Positions 48,101 to 58,380 of a stretch of DNA of 64,000 nt are shown here, in pieces; the first letter of the stretch is position 1, and every line of letters begins with the position of its first letter. The position numbers and the translations under genes are program-made. Below the pieces are notes generated by a model. The model worked only from the letters and a program-made list of their open reading frames with translations, did not search any database and was not told the origin of the DNA. Location of the stretch: NCBI GenBank assembly GCA_003024785.1, contig PUQB01000043.1:124001-188000 (forward strand), in the 5' to 3' direction. Source of the DNA: Selaginella tamariscina. Lineage: Eukaryota > Streptophyta > Lycopodiopsida > Selaginellales > Selaginellaceae.

Positions 48101-49125
48101 TTCTTGTGGTGGTTGACCGTTTCACCAAGCAGGCTCATTTCCTACCCTGCAACAAGACAGCTACAGGTCAGACAACTGCCGATTGGTGATCCGTGAGGTG
48201 TTCCGACATCATGGTCTTCCTGAGAGCATTGTTTCCGATCGAGGTCCACAATTCATGTCCAAGTTTTGGCGAGAGCTTCTTCGGAGTCTACAGGTTAAAG
48301 CGGATCTTTCTTCAGGATATCACCCGCAAACTGATGGCAGTCAGAACGCACAATCAGACCTTGGAGCAATATCTTCGTTGCTTCATCAGTTACCAACAGG
48401 ATAATTGGTTGGACCTTCTTCCTATGGCGGAGTTTGCCTACAACAACTCCATTCACGCATCTACAGGCCAGACACCTTTCTTTGCTCTTACAGGCCACCA
48501 TCCACGTTTTGACTTTGCTCTTCCTGCTTCTCCTTCTTCCGCTCCTGCAGTACAGGATCGTCTTCAGCATCTTCGGCAGGTACAGGATGATCTCCAGGTT
48601 CACCTTCAGCAGGCACAGGAACGGTACAAGCATCATGCTGATGCTCACCGTCAACCAGCACCTGCATACAAGATTGGTGATCTCGTGTGGCTTCTTCGTC
48701 GACACATTCGCACCAACAGGCCTTCTTCTAAGTTGGATTTTCAACGATTGGGCCCTTACAGGATCGTGGCGGAGGTAAATCCTGTAGCTTTCCGACTCGA
48801 GTTACCACCTACGGTGAAACTTCATCCTGTGTTTCACACCTCCTTGTTGGAGCCGTATCATCCTTCTTCTCTTCCTGGTCGTGCTTCTTCTCCTCCCCCT
48901 CCTGTGGTCATTGCTGGTGAACCTGAGTACGAAGTTGCAGCCATCCTTGATTCTCGTCTTCATCGTCGTCAACTTCAATACTTGGTGGATTGGAAAGGTT
49001 ATTTGCCTACCGATCGCACTTGGGAACCTGCATCCAACTTACTCCATGCTTCTTCCAAAGTTGCTGCTTTCCATCGGCATTATCCTGCTAAACCAGGTCC
49101 CAAGACTCGTGGAACTCGTCCTTAG
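45088..49125 (+). pseudogene. pol: Gypsy F pol polyprotein (full domain set, several one-base shifts)
   Basis: Protease with FALLDTGANACFMD (45232-45275), then a long Pro/Ser linker. RT from about 46190 ([48 protein letters not shown]). The catalytic Y-L-D-D site at 46720-46738 is readable only across a missing base. RNase H at 47080-47520 ([31 protein letters not shown]). Integrase with CDTCNRSK (47955-47985), [21 protein letters not shown] and the tail KLHPVFHTSLLEPYHP. Chromodomain YEVAAILDSR...YLVDWKGYLPTDRTWEP (48928-49035), stop at 49123-49125. Roughly nine single-base shifts (near 46175, 46675, 46730, 46835, 47255, 47560, 47890, 48190, 48345) break an otherwise fresh sequence. Confidence 0.88.
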
Positions 49126-49136
49126 GGAGGAGGTGC

Positions 49137-49631
49137 TGTCACGACCCGATACAGGATACAGGATACGACATACAGGATTCAGCCTACAGGATATCGATAC
49201 AGGATTCGGCCCGCAGGATATTCCACAGGATATGCCACAGGATATTCGCAGGATATTCTCACAGGATATTCCGCAGGATATTCCCAGGATATTCCTATAG
49301 GATAAGGATGACCAATTTTGGCTAGTGACTAGATTAGGCTCATGACCAGATTAGCTTGGAGTTGTGAGCATAAAAGCTCCGACCTAATTGTTGTACAATC
49401 AGTTACAATCAACACCAGTCATTCTACGATTATTCTTGTTCCTTGTTCTTGTCTTGTTCTTGTCTTACTCTTTGCCTCCTGCTCCTGTCTTGCTCCCGGA
49501 TCCTGTCTTGTTCTTGGATCCGTCCTGTTCCTGTTCCTAGTTCCTGTCCTGCTCTCGGTCCTGTTCCTGAGTCAAGCCTTCCTGTTCTCGGAATCCTACT
49601 TGCTTCCTGGTTCCTGGATCGTGGCTTGACA
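49137..49631 (+). repeat. 3' LTR of gypsy F
   Basis: 495 bp; same termini as the 5' LTR, with a shorter CAGGATATTC array. Confidence 0.92.
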
Positions 49632-49636
49632 GATGC

Positions 49637-49856
49637 AGCCCACAGCTTGTTCAACCCACACTTTCCACTCTTTATGGATTTTAAGGGTCTCATTGGAGTT
49701 GCCCTCCGGCGGCTCCGGGTCAGTCCCACAGACGAGCCTAAAAATTCTTTTGACATGAAGCCGAGTCTTAAACAACTTCTTCCACAACAGAAAGTTCTAC
49801 CCCTTAAACACAAAGGGCTTGCTCCTACACGAGCTTCAAAAGGAATCCTCATTAAA
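49637..49856 (-). pseudogene. Copia gag, N-terminal part (split off by gypsy F)
   Basis: Minus-strand frame with GTDPEPPEGNSNETLKIHKE and WKVWVEQAVG, which continues at 43515 with the rest of gag once gypsy F is removed. The start codon is not certain. Confidence 0.75.
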
Positions 49857-50150
49857 TTCAGTTGTGACCTCCCACTAGGCTACATTACATATTGATCCTT
49901 ACCAAATTCAATCATGACCTTCCACTAGGCTATATTACACATTGATCCTTATCAGATTCGATCGTGACCTTTCACTAGGCTACATTACACATTGATCCTT
50001 ACCAGATTCGATCATGACCTTCCACTAGGCTACATTACACATTGATCCTTATCAGATTCAATTATGGCCTTCCACTAGGCTACATTACACATTAATCCTT
50101 ATCAGATTCGGTCATGACCTCCCACTAAACTATATTACACATTGATCCTC
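49856..50150. repeat. Six-copy 50-bp tandem repeat in the copia leader
   Basis: Unit contains CCACTAGGCTACATTACACA and TTGATCCTTA(T/C)CAGATTC; six contiguous units with scattered base changes between the PBS and gag. Confidence 0.88.
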
Positions 50151-50164
50151 CCCAGATCAGAAGA

Positions 50165-50176
50165 GCTTCAATACCA
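50165..50176 (-). other. Primer-binding site of the copia element
   Basis: Minus strand TGGTATTGAAGC directly after the 5' LTR end CTGAACA; diverged tRNA-iMet site. Confidence 0.75.
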
Positions 50177-50326
50177 TGTTCAGAATTAAATCACAGCCGC
50201 ACCGAGATCAAACCTAACCCCGGCAGATAATACACACTGCACAACAGCTCGCATTCGTGCTCACGAAGAACCCTAAAACAGGGATCCAAACCCTAGTATA
50301 TTGGAGCATCAGTTTATGTCTCAACA
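50177..50326 (-). repeat. 5' LTR of the copia element
   Basis: 150 bp, TG...CA; pairs with 39346-39486. Confidence 0.88.
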
Positions 50327-51427
50327 GGTACGAGGGGCAGCTTAAACTCTTTATTCCACTTGGTAGGGAGCTTGGCAGAGAGGAACTCTTCCACCGCACC
50401 AAACACCGGCTGAGCAAGAAAACCTGGTATCCTCCCAACAAGTGCACGACTATGCACGCATTCGCAAACTCAACGAAATAAAACGAAACCCCGGGACTGT
50501 GCTGGAATCCAGTCAGTAAGTTACCCGGAGCATTGTCACCGAACGCCCAGTATCCGAGGCACCCCAGGCTCATATAGAAGACGGTCGTGATTCCCATACT
50601 TATTCCAGTGGCCTTCTTCATGCTCACGTTCTCTGCCGAGGTGACCTGAGTGTGTCTTGGATCTCCACCAAACAGTTTGAGAAACTGTATGCAAATGCTA
50701 TGTTCCCCAGAGCCTCTAACATTCCCCACGCCTTGTCGATTGCAGGGAGTGACACACCAAACTTGGAGCCACGCCATTCCCAGTTATTCCTGTGGATGTT
50801 CCCCACACTCAGCCCTGTCCGATCAGAGAGTAAGCAAACGACATAACTGCAGAGAGTATAGACAGCCACCACATCCCATGTAAGTCAGGATCTGCGACAG
50901 AACCAGCTGAGCACCTCCGAAAGCGAGTAAGTACTTGTTCGTGTTCAGGGCGCAGAGGTTCCCCTGTCGGGAGCACGCTAACCTGTCCGATGGTGCCAGC
51001 GGCAGTCCCGGCAGTAATAACATACCCGATACAGCAACCGACCAGGCTCGTGTGCTGAGTCAGCGCACATGCTCTTCCCATCTTCTTCTTCTTAACACAC
51101 TGCTGGTATGTACTGTTCCTCTCGCCGGTAATGAAGTCCGGGCTCCTGTAGCAGTCCATAAGCACCTTGGACGTGTAGTAAGTTACACCAGCAAAGACGG
51201 CCACCGTGGCAGGGCCAGTGGTCCATCCGAACTGTGAAATGCTCCATGGTAACGACAGTACACCGGAGCCTATAACTGCTGTCACAATGTGTGCCGTAGC
51301 CGTTTTAACTGTTCCCGTACGCGCTGCCTCCTCGTCAGGGATGATATCATCCCGGGCCACGACTTTTGACGGTTCTTCACATATGCTGACGATACTAAAG
51401 TCTCTGTTTATGTCTTCCCTAGTATAA
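50327..51427 (-). pseudogene. Amino-acid permease (AAP family), truncated
   Basis: Proton-coupled amino-acid transporter of the AAP/AAAP family. Right to left: RTGTVKTATAHIVTAVIGSG, VLSLPWSISQFGWTTGPA, YYTSKVLMDCYRSPDFITGE, MWWLSILSAVMSFAYSLIG, ALGNIAFAYSFSNCLVEIQD, FGDNAPGNLLTG, ANACIVVHLLGGYQVF. These cover about the first 300 of ~470 residues (roughly seven of eleven TM segments). The C-terminal third is missing: the frame is cut at the copia LTR at 50326 and does not resume left of 39346. No introns are visible across this stretch. Single-base shifts occur near 50980, 50885, 50820, 50640 and 50400. The in-frame start is unclear; the frame is open upstream to 51427, where TATACTAG could be an acceptor. 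Confidence 0.82.
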
Positions 51428-51710
51428 CATGCGCATATATTTATTGGTAAATTAAAAGGTTAAAGATAATGAAATATTTTAAAGGATATGAAAATAATAA
51501 AGGGAGATGTAAAATAAAGGTAAATAAGTTAGAATAAAGATGTATGTGTATGTGTTTCATAAAGTGGATGGAAAGCATACATATTCAGACCGTTTGCGCA
51601 TGCACACACACACGTCTCTAACCAAATGCTGTATAAAATACATACATGAATACATAAATTAAAATTAAACAGCATCAACTAAATTCATTACTACTTTACC
51701 GCTTGAGGTT
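51428..51710. other. Intergenic, nothing recognised
   Basis: AT-rich gap with a CA run at 51600-51613; no gene. Confidence 0.6.
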
Positions 51711-54118
51711 TTAAGATTTCCTATTTCCTCTTCTCTGCGACTTCTGCTTCTTACGACCTGGCCTTCCAAGCTTTCCATTATCCTGATACAATCAAGCTTA
51801 GTATACGCACCCAAACGTGTGTGTGTGTGTGTGATAGAAAGAGAGAGTACCCTCATGTACTGCTTGTAAGCAGTCTGCCCAAATAAACGCTGGCCTTCAG
51901 GAGTAATATAAACCTGAAAAATGCAATGCGTAATGTTTAAGAGTGATAAAAGGGTACCATAGGGGTACTAAGGGCGAATGATTCCGTACCTTGCCACCTC
52001 CCTCAGTCAGCCAGTACCCTTTCCTTCCTGTGTTATTAACATTTTCTTGAAGAACTTGTGAACTCCCACCACTGTTTGTTTTCCTTCTCTTGTTAACCCT
52101 CCTGTTCTTCACATTTGTCTGAGGATGATGTTTCACATTGCTTCTTGTGTTGCTTCTCTTTCCTCCAAATTGTCCTCTGCAATCATTTATATAGTTAGTG
52201 CATTAAAATATGTATGCATATGCATATGAGTTACCATGTATATGTAGAGATATCCCACACATTCTAATATATAATATAGGTGCACACGTTACATACAAGC
52301 ACAATCACACACGTAGACGTATGTGTATGTAGTAGCTGCATCCATGAGGATGTCGTATGCATACAGTAGGGAAGTATAAGTGCCCGTACACGTGTGTATG
52401 TAGCATACACATACATGCACCCATGACAATGCACATGCATGCATACAGTATATGAATATTGACTTCACCTATAATCAATGTAAACAGGATCCCCACCATT
52501 CGCCTCAAGATCGTCAATTGATGAAAAATATGGAAACCGCTGTCGTAGAAGTTCAGCCACTGAATGAGGGGATTCGTTGATATTCCAGGGATCTCGTGGG
52601 GATCTCGTGAAATTTCCCGGAGTCCTTCGTATGAAGAAATCCGGCTCCTCGTCGCTTTCATCCACGTCGATGCATATCTGATTATCCCGGAACTCATAAA
52701 CTGGGGTTTTGGATCCTATCGTATTTAACGGCGTACGCATGTCTTGGAACTTCACCTCTTTAGAGCCTAAACTCGTCTTCTTTATGGTAACTTTGGAAGC
52801 TGAACTAGATGGAATATCCAGACTTGGTCCTTTCCTGTATCATTTAACATATGTAATCAGCATATATATAATCTGCATGAGCATATGTATGTGTTTCTTG
52901 GCGTGTACGCACGCTCACACCTATGACCATGTGTGTGCGTGCATTAACAAAAAAGATCCAGCGACGGTCTACGTGAACGATCTAATAGAATAAAGTACCT
53001 TTCAAAAGCCGGTGGTGTTCTAACGGGCTTCAGTGCAGAAAATGTTCGCGTCTTGAATTTCTGTGACTCTGCATGTATAAAACATATTAAATTATAGTAT
53101 TATGATACAAAGTGCGTACGGATTGTTCCATCCACACATGCACACAAAACACACACATATGCACATACACAATATGTGAGCACGTATATTGTAAACTATT
53201 ACTTACACTGTGCACTTACACATAGATATATAGTTACATATACTATAGCCATCGTTTATATGGAATAATATAACATATTTGTCACCTTCATGAATAAATA
53301 GTATATAACATCCCATTACATTATCACCACTCAGTGCTTAAGATATGAAGACGTTATCTAAGATAATGCTGTGTGTACATGTACATTTACTATTTGCTCA
53401 TGCTACGGATAAGTTTACATTCACAGTCATTAAAACATAAGCTCAAAACATGCAGACACATTATTTACATGATGTGTCTAGCATTATTTACGATTCTATA
53501 TTCTACATAACACAGACGCTGACATGTTATAACTGTGTATATATAACACAATTTCAAGACGTAGAGAATTATACGGACACACCAAAGTTATACATATACA
53601 TGTATATAGTTTATGTCTTACTGGGCTGTTCGTCCTCTGAAGAAAACTCTTCAATATCATCTTCACCAGCAGGAAAAGAGAATACGTCTTGAGTCGGCTT
53701 GCGAATTGCAGGCCCACGACGGAGGCGCTTGAGATCTCTCTTCGTGGTTTCTTCGAAATCCTCATCATCATTAAGAAATGGAGCTTGAGATAGTCCCGGA
53801 GATGAAGGGAAAATCTGGGCATTTCTGGGAAAATCTGGAAATTGTGTGGGAAATGTGGGAGGAACATCTGCTTCTCTTTCTGCCGTTGCTGCTGGTGTAG
53901 GCGGGAATAGATCGTCTATTCCTAATGAGAATGACGGAATCTGTGGCTCGTCTATACCCAGAGAGAATGATGGCGGATCAATCATTCCGTCAGAACAGAT
54001 CATGCCCTACAAAAATCTCTTAGAATTATCGATGGAAATCTACGCTCCAAGACCTAGATTTTACCTGTGCTTGCCGCGCCGCTGCCACATCCCTTAACCT
54101 AATCCCTCCCGCGGGAAA
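51711..54118 (-). CDS. Unrecognised multi-exon, probably nuclear protein
   Basis: Exons with canonical sites and matching phases: 53622-54006, 52999-53068, 52469-52834, 51990-52176, 51851-51913 and 51711-51782 (stop 51711-51713). A short 5' exon ending at 54065 is likely (frame ...RLRDVAAARQAQG), but I find no in-frame ATG; the first ATG inside the next exon is at 54003. About 380 residues. The N-terminal part is acidic and disordered with an internal repeat PSFSLGID, then KRLRRGP and an acidic patch; the middle has ICIDVDESDEEPDFFIRRTP; the C-terminus is WLTEGGGKVYITPEGQRLFG then QTAYKQYMRDNGKLGRPGRK and a basic end. This ordered C-terminal block after a disordered acidic part suggests a chromatin or DNA-repair scaffold, but I do not recognise the family. 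Confidence 0.7.
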
Positions 54119-54530
54119 TTAAGTTACAATCTAACCCTAAAACAGGGTAACCCTAACCTTACATTTAACTTGGTTTAAAATATTCCTTAGTATAATTAAA
54201 ATTATCTTTTTTTCCTACGATTACTCTCCAAGTTCAGATATTATGCAAACACAAACCTGCAAGGATGACATGAGGTAAATAATTTGTTAACCTTCTTTAT
54301 GCTCTTTAGTACTATGGAAATCCACCCTTTTAACAGCTAGAGTCTCTTCTTCTTTAACAATTCAAAACAATATTCCACACATAAGTATGTTATTGATTTA
54401 GACTTGTTACGGGCTGCATTAAAGAGGCTTAAGAGGTGTTCTCCCTCTTACTATGTATGAGGCCGTGAATATCTGGGCTAACACATGCACAAACACTCTC
54501 TATGTTATGTGAGGTGAGTTGGTGAATTAA
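54119..54530. other. Upstream region, nothing recognised
   Basis: Begins with AACCCTAAAACAGGGTAACCCTAACC (54131-54156), telo-box-like words just upstream of the minus-strand gene. Otherwise AT-rich. Confidence 0.5.
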
Positions 54531-55368
54531 TGTTATAATTTTTTACTACGACTTAATCATTTACTTCGAAGGTTGATTGTTCTTACCTACTAAGTTATGT
54601 TCAGGAACCCTAGGTGTAGAAGAAATAGGCCCGCATACTGCACTTGGATATTTAGTGATAATTCGGCCAAGTGTCAATATGTATTTATAAGAAATTTTAA
54701 GCGAAGATAGCACTTACATTTATAAAACTCTCTCCCGATTTGACGTTCCAGAAAAGCATAGCTTGTCAAAAAAGGGTTAGGGACTAGGTTTAGGGTCAAG
54801 ATTAAGTTAGGGTTTTATCATTTTTCATGAAGGGTTAGAATTCCGTGCCAACCCACTTACTCAATTAGGAAAAACAAAGGGGGGAGGGAGGCCTCCATCA
54901 CATAAATAAGGTCAAGTATATATAGTGAGAGTTCTTGAGTTCAAAAGAGAGCTTGTTATTCTCATATCGGTGCAAGGTAAACTTGTGTTATCAACCCTCT
55001 GTTGTGCCACCCTAACTTCTACACGACATGGGTACGTCCCACCTTTGGGTTATCATTGGCAAGATTTCACCTTTGTGATCGGGTACATCATACCAAGGAA
55101 TTCGCAAGCTTGGAAAGGATTGCTTGAGTTTACGTTTTATAAGGATAGTGGCTGAGGCCTTGCTCTGGCCACCTCACCATGCCAAGATACTTATAGCTCA
55201 GTTAGCACACACATCCTTACTCACAACTTGGCCAACTGAGGGTGTGAGTTCCTAAGAAATGGGATTTTAACATGGGTACTTTACTAGATATCATAGGGTT
55301 TTTAGAGAGGGATTCCAGAGTTGGCATCTGGTAAGCCACCTTTGTGGCACTAGGTAAAAACTCTGACA
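54531..55368 (+). repeat. Gypsy C-family LTR (838 bp)
   Basis: Begins TGTTATAATTTTTTACTACG and ends CTCTGACA; similar to 26465-27408. Followed by a primer site, so it is a 5' LTR in plus orientation. No matching 3' LTR follows. Confidence 0.8.
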
Positions 55369-55686
55369 ATTGGTATCGAAGCAAGTTCTTTATGGTAAGT
55401 AGGACTGCTTAAAATTATAGGGTGTTTCAGTGTTTAAATAACTCTAAATTCTTGATTTACTTTATTACTTTTGGTTGACATGTTTGTATTTTGCACAAAG
55501 AGTTTGATCCTGTAAATTATTAATCTTTAAAAAACACTTGTTCAGTGAGTCGGCATGAGATTTTAGGTATGTCCGAGAGTCTTATACTGGTTTAAGCTAA
55601 TTTGTGTGGGTGTACAACATGTGCAGGGTGTTTCTCGTATTTGGAAATTCCAAACATATTCTCTGAGTATTGAAACTTGTATTTTA
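55369..55686 (+). other. Primer-binding site and leader of a C-family element
   Basis: ATTGGTATCGAAGC at 55369-55382 is the tRNA-Met site. The leader that follows (to about 55686) matches the leader of element C on the minus strand (26232-26452 plus 24430-24524), here without the solo LTR. It ends abruptly at an inverted copy of other DNA. Confidence 0.75.
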
Positions 55687-57090
55687 AAATAATTTAAAAA
55701 AAAATATCTTATTAAATAATTTAAATATTAGTACACATGCCCACACACTGAGTCGATAGGACTTAATTATTTAATAATAATTTATTAATTGATAAATTCT
55801 TAATTTAGTTATTATCTTTAATTTAATAAATTTATCTTTAAAATGATTTTTTTTTAAGTTGTTATTTTCTAAGTTAGAACTTTAATTTAGTTATTATTCT
55901 TCACACAATGAGTTTACAATTAAGTTCCATGCATGGGTTTAATTATTTAATAATTTTTAATTTAGTTAGTGTTAAGCTAATATATATATATATTAATAAG
56001 ATGGTCACAGGGGTTTAAAATTTAGAATCATGATTGGACAGTATTATGTGGATTTAACATTTAAGTGGCCATAATATACTACCAAGTGATTTAAGATTTA
56101 GGATAGTTCGTTGAGGGATTGTGACACACATTTTTATACTTCTATATAAGATTAAACACTTTTAACATATTTTATATTCTTAAAAATATTTCAAATTATA
56201 TACACTTGTAAAATAAATTGAGTCTATTTATTTAAAATTAAAAAAGATAGATTAAGTCTGTTTATTCAAAATAAGAAAAAAGACTATGTAACTAAAAAGT
56301 GTTAGTTTAATTTTTAGTTAGAAAGTTTTTCAATAAACTATGGCAAAGTTAAGAACACTATGGAGATTGTGAAGCTTCAAGATGAGTTCAAGTATGGGGG
56401 AGCTCTTCTCCCTCTTTCATAGGAGACAAACTCTAATAACTCAAAGACGATAAAGTGGACAAGTAGAATGTGTGTTTAAAATTAATCAAGGTGCAAAAGA
56501 AATAAAGGATTTTAATAAGTTCAAGGAAGATAATCCTGAATATCATGAGGGTGAAGAAGAGGTTGAAGAAGCAGTAATATAGTTGTAATGAGAACACATT
56601 CAATAAATAAAGTGGAAATAGTGTTGAAGGCCGAAAAGATCATGTAGAAAATGCATTAATTATTATGAAGAAATAAAAGGTAAGAAGTCTCCATGAACAC
56701 CTACGAAAGGTTCTTAGAAAATCCTTAAAGGAAAGAAAATCTTATGATAATAGGACAAGGACATTATGGTGATTAATCTATGTGGCAATGGGGAGATATG
56801 AAAATGAACATGCATGAGGAAAAGAAGCCTTTACACATGCATCTCCACATTTGCTTTTTCATGTATTCATCTTAGTAATGCAAGTGCATGTTATATGACT
56901 TCATATGTTTCTATATATGATAAATTGTAAGTTATAAAACTTTCAATGAATGTTCTAACATGGCAGTGGCCATATTAGAAATGAAAATAATAAAATAAAA
57001 GAGAAATAAGAAATTGTTTTCAATGGAAATTATAGAAATAAGAATATAAATTAATGAAAAACTTATAGAGAAAAACCAAATGAAATGAAA
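55687..57090. repeat. Inverted copy of 28540-30545
   Basis: Reverse complement of the end of element D's 3' LTR and its right flank, with one internal deletion. It contains no intact gene. Confidence 0.72.
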
Positions 57091-57119
57091 GCTTTAAATG
57101 TTTCAGACTCGTCTTTCGA

Positions 57120-58380
57120 ATCTTTAAGTGTTTCAAGTTCCATGACTTTCTCTTCTACCATTGCCTTAAAATGTCCCGATTGTTGTGACAATGCTCAACA
57201 TTCTTTAGCAATATGGTCCGGCTTATTGGAATTGTAACACTTTGGAGCTCCACTTGCAGATTGCATAGAAAACAAATTTTGGAGCCAAGCCCTTGACCTT
57301 CTAAAGTGGTGGTAACGCTAACTCAATGGGTCTTGATGTGTCCAAAAATTTGGAACTGCCGACAAAGAGACTTACACTTTGAATTGATAATGATTGATTG
57401 GCCATTTATTGAACCTTTGGAGGATAGCTCCACAGTTTTGGTTTTGGTTCATCGTCTTTATTGTACAAGTCTTTTAACAACATGCCATAGCAACCTTTTG
57501 AGCTACTCTTGACATTTGTTAACTTGTACTTTAGAATCTCCCTTTGAGTCTTTTCATTTAAGTTAGTTATGAAGCAATTTCGAGCTTCATCATCGCTCAT
57601 GTTCGGAACCAAACGTCATACACTTTCAAACCAATAAACATGATCCATTGGTTACCCTAAGGTCCTTATTTACAAGCTATCAAATTAGCACACAATCGCA
57701 ATCCACGGTCATCTGGGCATATATTACTTTTGATCTTCTTTTCATGCATTTTTAATTGTTACAGTATTTACATTCACCTTCAACAATCTGCCACCAAGTT
57801 TTTGCTTTCCTTTGAAAAATTGCTTGGCACATGCCACATTTTCTGTCTTTCTCACGAAAGCAGCTTCGAGATAACTCTTCATATCATACAATTAATCATT
57901 CAGAACTTTGTAATTTTTTGAATCCACAAAATCCATAGGCTTGACTGACTTGAACTTATTAGGACCACTACCATAAGAATATGATGAATCCACAAAATCC
58001 ATAGGCTTGACTGACTTGAACTTATTAGGACCACTACCATAAGAATATGATCCAGAGGAACCTGACTCTCATTATGTTTCTTCTTTTTTTGTGTGTCTAG
58101 TTGTGAAACATATGGTACTGTAGTAATCACTGAAATCCAAATAGAAACATTATCAATTCAATCGTTCAACTCCAAAACATCCCTTCAAAATTTGTTCAGG
58201 ACATATATCATTGTTTCCTGTCAATTGCCAATCAGATCATTATTTAATCTTAAGGGGTCGACTTGAGTCAACTTCATCCATCTCTTCGTTTTCAGCTTAT
58301 ATGATAACCCTCTTTACCTCATACTCTAGTTGCTTTCTCTTGCTCATTGTATTGAATTCTTACTTTACAACATATATATT
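57120..58380 (-). pseudogene. Gypsy C-family gag fragment
   Basis: Minus-strand remnant aligned with 23230-24440 of element C: zinc-knuckle region near 57170-57240, matrix/capsid pieces (57406-57612) and the N-terminus with YVSQLDTQKKKKHNE near 58080. A 66-bp direct duplication (57920-57985 and 57986-58051) repeats 22 codons in frame. Stops are frequent. It lies in the opposite orientation to the LTR/leader at 54531-55686. Confidence 0.75.

Larger units (their letters stand above)
43516..49631 (+). mobile_element. Young Ty3/gypsy chromovirus F (Sushi/Tcn1-like)
   Basis: 6116 bp. LTRs 43516-44044 and 49137-49631 begin TGTCACGACCCG and end GGCTTGACA, and are essentially identical over their last ~390 bp. 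Perfect TSD GATGC. The purine tract AGGGAGGAGGTGC (49124-49136) precedes the 3' LTR. Order gag, protease, RT, RNase H, integrase, chromodomain. The sequence after the 5' LTR (GTTTGATTGTAACTGC) is not a tRNA-Met site, so priming may differ (other tRNA or self-priming); not resolved. Inserted in the gag of the copia element. Confidence 0.93.
39346..50326 (-). mobile_element. Ty1/copia retrotransposon split by a gypsy insertion
   Basis: Short LTRs at 50177-50326 (5', 150 bp) and 39346-39486 (3', 141 bp) begin TGTTGAGACATAAACTGATG on the minus strand. PBS at 50165-50176 (TGGTATTGAAGC) and a purine tract GGGGAG next to the 3' LTR. Without the 6.1 kb gypsy insert the element is about 4.86 kb. Internal order gag, protease, integrase, RT, RNase H (copia order). 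The outer flanks do not form a TSD: 39341-39345 is GAAAT and 50327-50331 is GGTAC. Confidence 0.9.

Noticed and set aside
48295-48744. 149-codon minus-strand frame
   Set aside because: Antisense of the gypsy F integrase tail.
49856-50150. CRISPR-like direct repeats
   Set aside because: Units are contiguous without spacers and lie in a plant retrotransposon leader.
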